DNA of 64,000 bases. Source: Methanobrevibacter sp. Its GTDB lineage: Archaea > Methanobacteriota > Methanobacteria > Methanobacteriales > Methanobacteriaceae. Positions 55,862-64,000 of this stretch are shown here, piece after piece. A program made the translations under genes and the position numbers. Position 1 is the first letter of the stretch. Each line of letters opens with the position of its first letter. Where the stretch lies: NCBI RefSeq assembly GCF_030539875.1, contig NZ_JAUNXI010000001.1, positions 62,001 through 126,000 on the forward strand, read 5' to 3'. The notes beneath the pieces were generated by a model. The model did no database searches. It was given only the letters and a program-made list of their open reading frames with translations, and had not been told where the DNA came from.

Positions 55862-55971
55862 TGGTTTTGGGAATAGAAGACCCGCTGATTTGGGGAGTAT
55901 ATGTGGGAATTATCTTATCAACACTTCTATGTATTGTTTATGGTATTGTAAACTGGAATAAAGGAGATTAA
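55858..55971 (+). CDS. symporter small accessory protein
   Basis: 37 residues, MMVLGIEDPLIWGVYVGIIL then STLLCIVYGIVNWNKGD: one membrane helix with a GIEDP-type N-terminus and a W-N-K-G-D tail, which matches the tiny accessory proteins encoded directly after SSS symporters. The ATG overlaps the symporter stop by four bases (ATGA), so it is translationally coupled. Probably assembles with the symporter. Confidence 0.85.
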   Translation: MMVLGIEDPLIWGVYVGIILSTLLCIVYGIVNWNKGD

Positions 55972-56519
55972 AACCAACTTCTCCCGGAGAATGTTGAAAT
56001 ATCTTTCTCTGTTAAATTGGTTTAATGGAAAAACATTTAAATTAATTTCCTTTGTTGTCTTAAGACATATGCAGTATTGAGTTATTTCAATAAATAACTC
56101 ATAATTTTTTATTTTTTTTATATTTGGTGCATTATTGAATGCATTTTTTTTTAAATCTTATCTCACTTTTGCTTTTTTTACTGTCTGCGGTTGCAGGGTA
56201 GAATTTTTCTTGTTAAACATTTATTTTTCCGATTAGCTTATTTGCACTTCCATATCTTAAAAATTCATAAGTAAAGTTTTTTAATTAATCTGATGTGCAG
56301 TATCATTGTTCAGTAAAATAATAACGATATATTGATTTAATTTAATTAAAACAAGTCATTTTATAATTTATATATGATTTAATTCATTGTTATTTAATTA
56401 ATTTTTATTTAATGTTATATTTGTTAATTATTTTTTCTTTTATTTTTTTTAGAAAGATTATTAAATAACTTAGTGAATATATATTCCTATCGAATATTTT
56501 TTTTATTTGGGGGTTTGTA
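55972..56519. other. 548-base AT-rich spacer before the ABC importer
   Basis: T-rich runs occur throughout. A 20-codon frame at 56139-56201 looks like a signal peptide followed at once by a stop, possibly chance. The importer promoter should lie near 56470-56500 (TATATATTC run). No RNA or riboswitch form, such as a cobalamin or molybdenum-cofactor element, could be recognised. Confidence 0.4.
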
Positions 56520-57623
56520 ATGGAAAGGAAAATTAAAGTTATAGTTTTAATGTTAGTTGTTTTGGTGGCGATTGGCGTTGCTACTCATTTATTTTTAAGT
56601 CCCTCCACTACCGGCAGTGAAGGTTCTCAAAATATAACTGATATGATTAATAGGACAGTGGAAATACCTGCCGTTAAAAATGTTGTAGCCACTGCTCCTC
56701 CGATGACTACTGTGGTTTATATGATTGCTCCTGATAAATTAAAAGCGGTTAACTTCCAGTGGACTGATGAAGAGTTGAAATATGTGCCGAATGAATATGC
56801 AAACTTCCCCGTTGTTGGCGGTTGGTATGGTACTCAGGATGGAAGTTATGAAGAATTTATCGCAGCAGAACCTGATGTTGTAATAGAATCCATTGATGAA
56901 GGCAGCGGAGGAGATTTGTCCACTGTTAATCAGCGTCAGGAAAAATTCGGTAAAATTCCTGTTATTGGAGTTCGTGACACTACCAATGTCAAAAAAGTAG
57001 GAGAATCCATACTGTTCATGGGAAAAGTTATAGGGGCTGAAGATAAAGCCAATCAGCTTAATGATTTTAATAATAAATATTTGAATATTGTACATGATAA
57101 ATCATCTAAATTGTCTGATGGTGAAAAAAAATCGGTTTATTATGCCTGCGGCAGTGATGGTTTACAGACTTATCCTTCAGGTGCTTCTCACGGTCAGTTA
57201 ATTGATTTGGTAGGTGGAAAGAATGTTGCAGATTCTATAAATCAGGGCAATACTACAACAGGTGCACAAATATCTATCGAACAGGTCATTAAATGGAATC
57301 CTGATTTGATTATTACCAGTGATATGGATTTCTATAATAAAGTTTATAATGATTCAAATTGGGCGCATATTAAAGCAGTTCAGAATAAAGAGGTTTACCT
57401 GTCACCACAATCTCCGTTCAAATGGTTTGATAGGCCTGTTGGTGCTAATATGATTATTGGCGTTCCATGGACTGCAAAAGTAATTTATCCTGATGATTAT
57501 AAAGAATTCAACATGGTTGATGTTACTAAAGAGTTTTATAGTAATTTTTATCATTTTGATTTAAGCGATGATCAGGCAAGGGATATTCTAATCAGTTCAG
57601 GACTTGATGAATCAAATTTTTAG
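56520..57623 (+). CDS. ABC importer substrate-binding protein (FecB/BtuF-like)
   Basis: 367 residues. An N-terminal membrane anchor (residues 5-28) and an outside domain of the helical-backbone metal/cofactor-binding class: MINRTVEIPAVKNVVATAPP, AAEPDVVIES, DLVGGKNVADSI and WNPDLIITSDMDFYN. No lipobox cysteine, so a membrane-helix anchor is likely. Binds an iron chelate, cobamide or metal oxyanion. First gene of a four-gene set. Confidence 0.88.
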   Translation: MERKIKVIVLMLVVLVAIGVATHLFLSPSTTGSEGSQNITDMINRTVEIPAVKNVVATAPPMTTVVYMIAPDKLKAVNFQWTDEELKYVPNEYANFPVVGGWYGTQDGSYEEFIAAEPDVVIESIDEGSGGDLSTVNQRQEKFGKIPVIGVRDTTNVKKVGESILFMGKVIGAEDKANQLNDFNNKYLNIVHDKSSKLSDGEKKSVYYACGSDGLQTYPSGASHGQLIDLVGGKNVADSINQGNTTTGAQISIEQVIKWNPDLIITSDMDFYNKVYNDSNWAHIKAVQNKEVYLSPQSPFKWFDRPVGANMIIGVPWTAKVIYPDDYKEFNMVDVTKEFYSNFYHFDLSDDQARDILISSGLDESNF

Positions 57624-57633
57624 GGTAGTGATT

Positions 57634-58647
57634 ATGGATAAAGAATCAAGGGAAATTATAAGTATCTTGCTTTTGGTTTTCTTACCGGTTATTTTATTTT
57701 TCGCATCATTTCTGCTTGGAAGATATCCCATTAGTCCGGTTGATGTTATAAAAACAATATTGTGTCCACTATTTCCTCAATTGGAAGTTTCATCAACAAT
57801 AACCACCATTGTTTTTGAAATAAGGCTTCCAAGGATAATTGCAGCATTTGTTGTTGGAGCATCACTTTCAATGGCTGGAGCAGCATTTCAGAGTATTTTT
57901 AAAAACCCTCTTGTATCTCCGGATTTGCTTGGCGTATCTAATGGTGCAGGTTTTGGAGCGGCATTGGCTATTTTGTTAAGTGGTGTTGGCTTTGTAACTC
58001 AGATATTTGCGTTTATATTTGGAATCATTTCAGTTTCAATTACTTATCTGATTTCAAAAGCTTATAAGGCCGGCGGAATATTGGTCTTAGTATTGTCAGG
58101 GGTTGCCATTTCGGCATTTTTCAGTGCGTTAATTTCTGCTATAAAATTCATTGCAGATCCTGATGATAAGCTCCCTGAAATAGTATACTGGTTAATGGGA
58201 AGTTTAGCTTCTGTAACTACAGACCAGCTGATAATGATTCTCATTCCGATAATTATAGGTTTTATAATTCTTATAACTCTCAGATGGCACATGAATCTAC
58301 TTGCGATGGGTGATGAAGAAGCACAATCATTAGGCCTTAATCCGACAAAAGTCAGGTTATTGATTATTGCGGGATGTACTTTACTCACTTCCGCTTCAGT
58401 ATCTGTAAGCGGTATTATCGGCTGGATTGGACTGGTTATTCCTCACATGACTCGTATGATTGTCGGTCCTGATAATAAAATATTGATTCCTGCATCATTA
58501 AGTTTAGGTGCAAGTTTCCTATTATTGATAGATAATATTTCACGTGCATTAATATCAATAGAAATTCCGATTGGTATTCTGACAGCCATTATTGGTGTGC
58601 CGATATTTTTATATCTACTTAAGAAGGGGTATTCAGAATGGGCTTAA
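57634..58647 (+). CDS. FecCD-type ABC permease
   Basis: 337 residues with about ten membrane helices. SMAGAAFQSIFKNPLVSPDLLGVSNGAGFGA and GIIGWIGLVIPHMTRMIVGPD are the family signatures. Start at 57634; the longer frame overlaps the upstream gene. Its end overlaps the ATPase start by ten bases. Confidence 0.93.
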   Translation: MDKESREIISILLLVFLPVILFFASFLLGRYPISPVDVIKTILCPLFPQLEVSSTITTIVFEIRLPRIIAAFVVGASLSMAGAAFQSIFKNPLVSPDLLGVSNGAGFGAALAILLSGVGFVTQIFAFIFGIISVSITYLISKAYKAGGILVLVLSGVAISAFFSALISAIKFIADPDDKLPEIVYWLMGSLASVTTDQLIMILIPIIIGFIILITLRWHMNLLAMGDEEAQSLGLNPTKVRLLIIAGCTLLTSASVSVSGIIGWIGLVIPHMTRMIVGPDNKILIPASLSLGASFLLLIDNISRALISIEIPIGILTAIIGVPIFLYLLKKGYSEWA

Positions 58648-59441
58648 ATGATAAACTGTTTGATGTTAAAAATATTTCATTTTCCTATGGCGATGTGGAA
58701 ATTTTTTCAAAAATTAGCTTTTCTGTTGAAAAAGGAGACGTATTATGTATTTTAGGTCCGAATGGAACTGGAAAAACAACTTTAATCAAGTGTCTTAACG
58801 GATTGCATGATATAAATGATGGTGAAATTTTAATTAATGGCGAAAATATCAAAAAATTATCTTTTAAGGAAATATCAAGACACATCGGTTACATTCCTCA
58901 GTCCCACGTTCCGTCATTCCCATTTAAAGTTTTGGATGTTGTAGTTATGGGCAGGGCACCATACCTGAATCTAACGGATTCTCCCAAAAAGGAAGATATT
59001 GAAATTGCCATAAATTCCCTAAAGATTTTAGGTATTGAAAATCTTAAGGATAAGGAATACACCAATTTAAGCGGTGGAGAAAGGCAGCTGGTGTTTTTAG
59101 CAAGGATATTGTGTCAGCAACCCGACATTCTGATATTGGATGAGCCAACTTCACATCTGGATTTTGGAAATCAAATCAAATTTTTAGAAATTGTCGATAA
59201 TCTGGCAAAAGAAGGTCTTTCAATTATAATGACATCCCATTTTCCTGATCATGCATTTTTAAGTTCAAATAAAGTGGCAATAATGAAAGAAAAAAAATTC
59301 ATAGATTTTGGAAGTCCGGATGATGTTGTAACTGAAGAAAATTTAAAAGAAGCTTATTCAATTGATGCGAAATTAATTGAATTGGATAATGAAAGGAAAG
59401 TCTGTGTTCCTTTAAAAACAAATTTAGAATTAGATTTATAA
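58638..59441 (+). CDS. ABC transporter ATPase (FecE-like)
   Basis: 267 residues. Walker A GPNGTGKTT, Q-loop GYIPQSH, signature LSGGERQLVFLARIL and Walker B ILILDEPTSHLD are intact. Powers the FecCD-type permease encoded just upstream; ten-base overlap indicates translational coupling. Confidence 0.95.
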   Translation: MGLNDKLFDVKNISFSYGDVEIFSKISFSVEKGDVLCILGPNGTGKTTLIKCLNGLHDINDGEILINGENIKKLSFKEISRHIGYIPQSHVPSFPFKVLDVVVMGRAPYLNLTDSPKKEDIEIAINSLKILGIENLKDKEYTNLSGGERQLVFLARILCQQPDILILDEPTSHLDFGNQIKFLEIVDNLAKEGLSIIMTSHFPDHAFLSSNKVAIMKEKKFIDFGSPDDVVTEENLKEAYSIDAKLIELDNERKVCVPLKTNLELDL

Positions 59442-59450
59442 GGTGATTAT

Positions 59451-60020
59451 ATGAATGAACAAGATTATGATGAACAGTTAGCAAAAGCAGCAGAATTTCA
59501 TGGCCATATTTGTGGAGGAATTGCAATCGGAACTAAATTGGCAATGTACGGTCTTGAATTACTTGGATTGGGATTTAATCAAAGACATAAAAACCTCATT
59601 GTCTTTTTGGAAATTGATAGGTGTATGTCTGACGCAGTTCAGTCTGTTACCGGTTGTTCCATGGGTAAAAGAACCCTTAAACAAATGTATTATGGTAAAT
59701 TTGCAGCCACATTCTATAATACAGATACTGATGAAGCATTAAGGATTACTGATGCTGATGCAAATAAAAAGTTCAAGGATGAAGAAACAAAAGATGAAAT
59801 GATTGCTCGTTTTAGAAGAACTCCTCCTGAAGAACTGTTTAAAGTAGATAGGGTCAAAATAGAATTGACTCCTGGAGACATGCCTGGCAAACCATATACA
59901 ACCACATTCTGTTCTGTATGTGGTGAAAAGGTATCTGACGGTCGTCATGTTCTTAGAGGTGGAAAACCGGTCTGCAAGTCATGTGCTCAAGAGTCATATT
60001 ATGAATTGATTGAAGATTAG
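59451..60020 (+). CDS. FmdE family protein
   Basis: 189 residues. AEFHGHICGGIAIGTKLAMYG and EIDRCMSDAVQSVTGCSMGKRTL form the FmdE core, and the C-terminal CSVCGEKVSDGRHVLRGGKPVCKSC is a zinc finger. FmdE copurifies with molybdenum formylmethanofuran dehydrogenase, the first enzyme of methanogenesis. Nine bases after the ABC ATPase, so in the same operon; this suggests a link between the imported metal or cofactor and FmdE. Confidence 0.9.
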   Translation: MNEQDYDEQLAKAAEFHGHICGGIAIGTKLAMYGLELLGLGFNQRHKNLIVFLEIDRCMSDAVQSVTGCSMGKRTLKQMYYGKFAATFYNTDTDEALRITDADANKKFKDEETKDEMIARFRRTPPEELFKVDRVKIELTPGDMPGKPYTTTFCSVCGEKVSDGRHVLRGGKPVCKSCAQESYYELIED

Positions 60021-60029
60021 TTTATAACC

Positions 60030-60075
60030 TTATTCTTAATTCTTTTTATATTTTTTATTTTTTTAATTTTTATTT
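60030..60075 (+). terminator. T-rich terminator after the FmdE gene
   Basis: A series of T runs without a clear stem begins shortly after the stop, typical archaeal-type termination, separating this operon from the next. Confidence 0.4.
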
Positions 60076-60235
60076 CTAATTCCTTTTTATTGCTGTTTTA
60101 TTGATTTTTAGACTATTTTTTTTAATTTGGATTAGTTTTACTTCATTAATTTATTTTTTAATAAATAATTGCGATATGTTTATATATTCATATTTAGAAA
60201 TATTATTCCATAACAAAGAATTTGGGTGTTGAAAA

Positions 60236-60889
60236 ATGGATTTGATTGGGGGTTATTTACTAATTGCTTTATTGTTATTTTCAGCTAATTTAGCTCTTTT
60301 ACTTGGCAATTATCAGATTAATAATAAAAGGACAGCAGCTATTGGCTTAATATTTTCAATAATGTTATTTTTAGCGATGAGCGTCTCCAAATATTTAAGT
60401 AATCCATTATCCTTTCTAACTGATTATTTTAACTATTTATTTTTCATTATTTCAATAATCCTATTTGTTTTAATGGTAATTTATATGAAAAATAGTAATA
60501 ATTTAGTTTATTTGATTTATTCAATTTCAGTAATGTTTTTTATTTCAACTTTATTATTGTCATCTCAGGCAAATTTATTATTTTCTGATGTGATTATTTA
60601 TTCTTTGTTAGTTTTAATTACTGTATTTATTGTTTATCAAATTTCAAAGTTTTTAACTCATGCAAAAAGACAATACCCTGTATTAGTTGGCGAATTTATG
60701 AGTTTATTTTCAATTCTGGTCTTTATTTTTGCTCTAACATATGATTCTACAAGAAATATTGACTACACCATGTTTAGTTCATTTTTGATTTTAACTCCAA
60801 CTTACCAGTTAATTTATCTTATAATTGGAATAGTTGCACTGATGATTTTGGGTGTCCTTTTAAATGAGAGTAAAGGAGGAAATTCATGA
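60236..60889 (+). CDS. polytopic membrane protein, first gene of the MotA/DUF2149 operon
   Basis: 217 residues, about seven membrane helices with short loops; the final helix ends LGVLLNESKGGNS. No catalytic motif or known family recognised. GGTGTTG ribosome binding site. The gene overlaps the next by four bases (ATGA), so it is coupled to the proton-channel gene and probably part of the same complex. Confidence 0.7.
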   Translation: MDLIGGYLLIALLLFSANLALLLGNYQINNKRTAAIGLIFSIMLFLAMSVSKYLSNPLSFLTDYFNYLFFIISIILFVLMVIYMKNSNNLVYLIYSISVMFFISTLLLSSQANLLFSDVIIYSLLVLITVFIVYQISKFLTHAKRQYPVLVGEFMSLFSILVFIFALTYDSTRNIDYTMFSSFLILTPTYQLIYLIIGIVALMILGVLLNESKGGNS

Positions 60890-61527
60890 TAATTCAAGGA
60901 ACTGAAACATTAACTTCATTGATTCATATACTTTCGGAAAGTTTATTGACTCCAGTTGTCGTTTTAATTATTATATCTGTTGTAATAGTTATTTTGTCAT
61001 TTGGCGGTCTTATTAATGAGTACATATCAAGAAAGCCAATCAGTTCAAATGAATTGGAGCAGTTAATAAGAAATGTTTCATTTTCAAATGATGTTTCAAA
61101 GCTGAGAAATGAGATTGAAAATAGTAATCTGTTCACTTTTCAAAAGGAAATCCTGATTAAAATAGCTAATAATTATGATATAGGTCAGGATGCAAGAAAA
61201 GCGCTGGCTAGTGAACTAATTTCAAATGAAGAAACAAAATTAATTAAAAAGACTAATAAAACTGATATTCTGATAAGAGTAGGTCCGATTTTAGGTCTTT
61301 TGGGAACATTAATTCCTTTAGGTCCTGGTCTGGCGGCACTGGGTACCGGAGATATTTTAACTCTTGCCCAGTCACTAACTATTGCATTTGATACAACTGT
61401 AACAGGATTGTCTGTCGGGGCATTGTCTTATTTAATATCAAAATTTAAAAAACAGTGGTATGAATCAGATTTGATTAATGTCGAATCTATTGTTGAGGCG
61501 GAACTTGAAGCTATAAACAGGTGGTAG
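60886..61527 (+). CDS. MotA/TolQ/ExbB family proton channel
   Basis: 213 residues. One helix near residues 24-45, a cytosolic segment, then the family core ILIRVGPILGLLGTLIPLGPG and SLTIAFDTTVTGLSVGALSYLI forming two helices. The TolQ/ExbB fold uses proton or sodium flow, with a partner aspartate, to energise distant envelope proteins. The partner is the DUF2149 protein four bases downstream. Function in this single-membrane archaeon is unknown. Confidence 0.9.
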   Translation: MIIQGTETLTSLIHILSESLLTPVVVLIIISVVIVILSFGGLINEYISRKPISSNELEQLIRNVSFSNDVSKLRNEIENSNLFTFQKEILIKIANNYDIGQDARKALASELISNEETKLIKKTNKTDILIRVGPILGLLGTLIPLGPGLAALGTGDILTLAQSLTIAFDTTVTGLSVGALSYLISKFKKQWYESDLINVESIVEAELEAINRW

Positions 61528-61531
61528 ATTT

Positions 61532-61834
61532 ATGCTTAGAAAAAGACGAAGGATTTCACAGGACTATGATGATGATCCTATGGGAGGATTAAATAACCTT
61601 TCGGATGCTATGCTTGTTTTAGCTTTAGGATTTTTAATCTTTGCAATTATGGCTCTGTCTGTAAATCCTGATTTAGTTTCAAATCAGCAGACCACACAAG
61701 ATGTATCGACTGCAAATACGTTTACCCAAAATTACACTAGTGCCGGAGGTATTGAGGATAGCGGATATAGTGAAGTGGGTAAAGTTTACGAAGATCCAAG
61801 TACCGGTAAACTGGTTCTTGTATCTGGAGGGTGA
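61532..61834 (+). CDS. DUF2149 protein, TolR/ExbD-like partner
   Basis: 100 residues: a basic N-terminus, one membrane helix (about residues 28-47) containing LSDAMLVLALGFLIFAIMAL, and a small outside domain ending GYSEVGKVYEDPSTGKLVLV. The aspartate at the start of the helix is placed like the ion-carrying Asp of ExbD/TolR. DUF2149 in archaea travels with MotA/TolQ/ExbB genes. Confidence 0.85.
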   Translation: MLRKRRRISQDYDDDPMGGLNNLSDAMLVLALGFLIFAIMALSVNPDLVSNQQTTQDVSTANTFTQNYTSAGGIEDSGYSEVGKVYEDPSTGKLVLVSGG

Positions 61835-61876
61835 TTTATATTTATTAATTAACTAGAACATTTAAGGAGGTGAAAA

Positions 61877-63964
61877 ATGAATAAGAAATGTTTCGTGATT
61901 ATATTGATTCTGTGTGCATTAGTTTCATTAAATTTCTGTGCCGCTCACGAAATTGATAATTCAACAGAGATTATTGCTCAGCAGGACAATTCTACCGGAA
62001 TTCTTGAAAGCAGTAATGCTGAGATTCTGTCTGCATCAGATAAGCCGAATACTTATATTGATGCTGTAAGCAATACTACATTTGACGTGGTCGGCGAGTA
62101 TTTCAAAGTGAAATTGTCTGATGGGAATAACAAATCAATTTCTAATGTTAAGGTGGTATTTACAGTAAATGGAGTCAGTTATACTAAAAATACTGATTCC
62201 AAAGGTATTGCTTCACTTCAAATTAGACTGGCTGATGGTTCATATAAGATTACTTCAAAATTCGCTGGTAATTCCATGTATAAGGCGTCATCATACACAA
62301 CTAAGATTACTATGAATAATACTCGTGTTGTTGAAAGCGGTTTGACCAACGCCGAGATTCAAAATATTATTGATAATGCTAAAGTAAACAATATCATTTT
62401 GTTTAAAGGAGCCAGCTATTCAGATATTAATCTTGTAATCACTAAAAGTTTGACTCTACTTTCCAATGTTAATACTGTGTTAAAATCTACTTCAAATTCC
62501 CCAGTCATTACTATTAAAGGAAAAAATGCTTCTTTAACTTCCGTTAAAGGCTTTAACATACAGGGTAATGGTGATGGTGTCAAAGTAGATGGATCAGATT
62601 ATGTGACTATTATTAAAAATGACATTACAACCAGAGGCAGCGGGATTGTTGCATCAAATGTAAAATATCTAAATATTACCAAAAATAATATTGTTAAGAA
62701 TGGCAAATGCGGAATAATCCTCTCTTCAGCCAACAACTCTTATATTGTTAATAATAAGATCACAAATAATGGTGAAAACGGTATTGTTTTGACAAAATCC
62801 AACATGATTTATATTCATGAAAATACTGTTTCAAATAATGTTCGAAACGGCATTCTTCTAACTAATAAGTATAACGGATTCAGTCATAAGACAGGTCCTC
62901 AAAATGTATTTATTACCAAGAATACTGTCAATAAAAATAAATGGGACGGTATTTCAGTGGATTTTGCAGGAGATAATATAAATATTAGGGGAAATACTAT
63001 AGATTCAAATGCGGATAATGGAATTTCTCTTAATAAAATCGGACATAACAACATTCAGTCCAATGTTATTACCAACAATTATGTGGGCATAAAATTCGCT
63101 GAAGAATATGCAAAACCTAAAAACCAGAAAATTGAATATAATGCAATTTATGGCAGCTCTCATGTTGAAATTGAAGCTAAAGAGACATATGCTACTGAAA
63201 ATGGTGAAAAGTTAACTGTTGGTGATAATTGGTATACTGACAATGGATTGCTATGTCCTAAAATCAGTACAAATAATTTAAAGTTTACTGTAACACAAAT
63301 TGGTAAAAACCAATTTCAGGCATCATTTGTTGATTCAAAAGGAAATATTGCAACCTTGCTTCCTGATAGGGTTTTAACTTATAAGACTAATGACGGCAAA
63401 ACATTTTCTGTCACAATAAGTGGAGGTATTGGAACGTTCACTGTAGATGCAAAAGATGCCGACATTATTAAGGCCACTGTAGACCGCAGTAGTAGAAAAA
63501 ATGTTTTTGATTCAAAAACACCTTCTTCTGCTCCAATCAACGGCCAATCTCCAACATATAATCTGCCAAGTATTCCTCAATATGGTTTATTTGAAGATAT
63601 TGGAAATGGAGGAGGTTCTGGAGATGGCAACGGTCAAGGATCAAACGGCAATGCCAATAGAGGTAACGAATCTTCACATCAGTCTAGTGACAATGCTGGA
63701 AATAGTTCCCATAGTCAAAAAATGGAACCGAATGACAGTCCTGCAAATCAGGTAAATGATGTTTCACAAAGTTATGACTCATTAGATGTGGCACAGGCAA
63801 GTGCATCTGAAAGCAGCGGTGCAAATGCAGATTCTGGTTCTACTGCAAAACAGATTATTATAGATGATGAAATTTTTAAGGTTAAAGGTACATTCTTAAT
63901 CATTCTGTTAATAATTTTAACAATCGGTTTGTATTACCGTGATGATATAAAAGATATTATCTAA
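61877..63964 (+). CDS. adhesin-like surface protein with Ig-like and beta-helix domains
   Basis: 695 residues. Signal peptide (1-23), an Ig-like domain (about 60-150: VKVVFTVNGVSYTKNTDSKG, LADGSYKITSKFAGN), and a right-handed beta-helix (about 155-440) with NNxIxxNxxxGIxL repeats. A second beta-rich domain follows (450-535), then a Ser/Asn/Gly-rich spacer (560-660), and a C-terminal membrane helix (about 668-688) with the short tail YYRDDIKDII. AGGAGGTG ribosome binding site. It follows the DUF2149 gene by 42 bases, so it may be cotranscribed and functionally linked. Confidence 0.9.
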   Translation: MNKKCFVIILILCALVSLNFCAAHEIDNSTEIIAQQDNSTGILESSNAEILSASDKPNTYIDAVSNTTFDVVGEYFKVKLSDGNNKSISNVKVVFTVNGVSYTKNTDSKGIASLQIRLADGSYKITSKFAGNSMYKASSYTTKITMNNTRVVESGLTNAEIQNIIDNAKVNNIILFKGASYSDINLVITKSLTLLSNVNTVLKSTSNSPVITIKGKNASLTSVKGFNIQGNGDGVKVDGSDYVTIIKNDITTRGSGIVASNVKYLNITKNNIVKNGKCGIILSSANNSYIVNNKITNNGENGIVLTKSNMIYIHENTVSNNVRNGILLTNKYNGFSHKTGPQNVFITKNTVNKNKWDGISVDFAGDNINIRGNTIDSNADNGISLNKIGHNNIQSNVITNNYVGIKFAEEYAKPKNQKIEYNAIYGSSHVEIEAKETYATENGEKLTVGDNWYTDNGLLCPKISTNNLKFTVTQIGKNQFQASFVDSKGNIATLLPDRVLTYKTNDGKTFSVTISGGIGTFTVDAKDADIIKATVDRSSRKNVFDSKTPSSAPINGQSPTYNLPSIPQYGLFEDIGNGGGSGDGNGQGSNGNANRGNESSHQSSDNAGNSSHSQKMEPNDSPANQVNDVSQSYDSLDVAQASASESSGANADSGSTAKQIIIDDEIFKVKGTFLIILLIILTIGLYYRDDIKDII

Positions 63965-64000
63965 ACTTTAAAAACTTTTTTTCTTTTTTTTTTAAATTCA
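63965..64000 (+). terminator. T-rich terminator at window end
   Basis: Two long T runs, interrupted by one C, start 16 bases after the adhesin stop and fit an archaeal terminator. Confidence 0.45.

Noticed and set aside
56139-56201. 20-codon frame resembling a signal peptide, upstream of the ABC importer
   Set aside because: It stops immediately after the hydrophobic stretch, has no good ribosome binding site, and T-rich DNA yields Phe/Leu-rich frames by chance.

Overview
The window comes from a methanogenic archaeon of the order Methanobacteriales, most likely Methanobrevibacter. I infer this from the low GC content, GGTGA/GGAGG ribosome binding sites, oligo-T terminators, archaeal information-processing genes (DnaG primase, TFB, Gar1, SepF), an A-type ATP synthase operon, a thiol:fumarate reductase subunit B, a FilR1-type methanogen regulator, a protein with a pseudomurein-binding-like motif, and two large adhesin-like beta-helix surface proteins. 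The species cannot be fixed from sequence reading alone.

Layout. 1-4.3 kb: a small carbon-metabolism cluster (MmgE/PrpD dehydratase, a U32-peptidase-like TIM barrel, a fumarase-type hydratase alpha subunit, a short citrate synthase/citryl-CoA lyase, a nitroreductase). 5.2-14.4 kb: the complete A1AO ATP synthase operon HIKECFABD plus a 49-residue membrane protein in the AhaG position; the proteolipid carries sodium-type ligands in both hairpins. 14.3-18 kb (minus): ATP-grasp ligase with tRNA-Gln just upstream, DUF1284 protein, BioY, DnaG. 18.4-20.5 kb: RraA-like protein, Gar1 and TFB; TFB has no ATG, GTG or TTG start that keeps its zinc ribbon. 20.6-31.6 kb: a double-domain glycosyltransferase, transporters (EamA, TSUP, AqpM), a YbjQ-type pair, TatD, UMP kinase, and a membrane-anchored exported protein. 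32.1-36.4 kb: a 1421-residue adhesin-like protein with beta-helix and six DUF11 repeats.

36.6-49.2 kb: an acidic protein with a possible histone fold, ZPR1, 2-phosphoglycerate kinase, an 860-base gap with a promoter-like site, DUF1611, SepF, TDT transporter, a TatD relative, a FilR1-type regulator, GlyRS, dCTP deaminase, a ferredoxin-like protein, a SpoU/TrmJ methyltransferase and TfrB. 49.3-53.9 kb: indolepyruvate oxidoreductase IorAB with an ACT protein and a phenylacetate-CoA ligase, consistent with aromatic amino-acid synthesis or salvage from aryl acids. 54.2-60 kb: a sodium:solute symporter with its tiny accessory protein, then a FecBCD-type metal/cofactor ABC importer ending in an FmdE-family protein.

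60.2-64 kb: an apparent operon of a polytopic membrane protein, a MotA/TolQ/ExbB proton channel, a DUF2149 protein (TolR/ExbD-like) and a cell-surface beta-helix protein. This looks like an ion-driven envelope machine in a single-membrane archaeon and is the best candidate here for an undescribed system. Other points worth attention are the start of TFB, the PrpD/U32/fumarase/citryl-CoA lyase cluster, and the histone-fold-like acidic protein.
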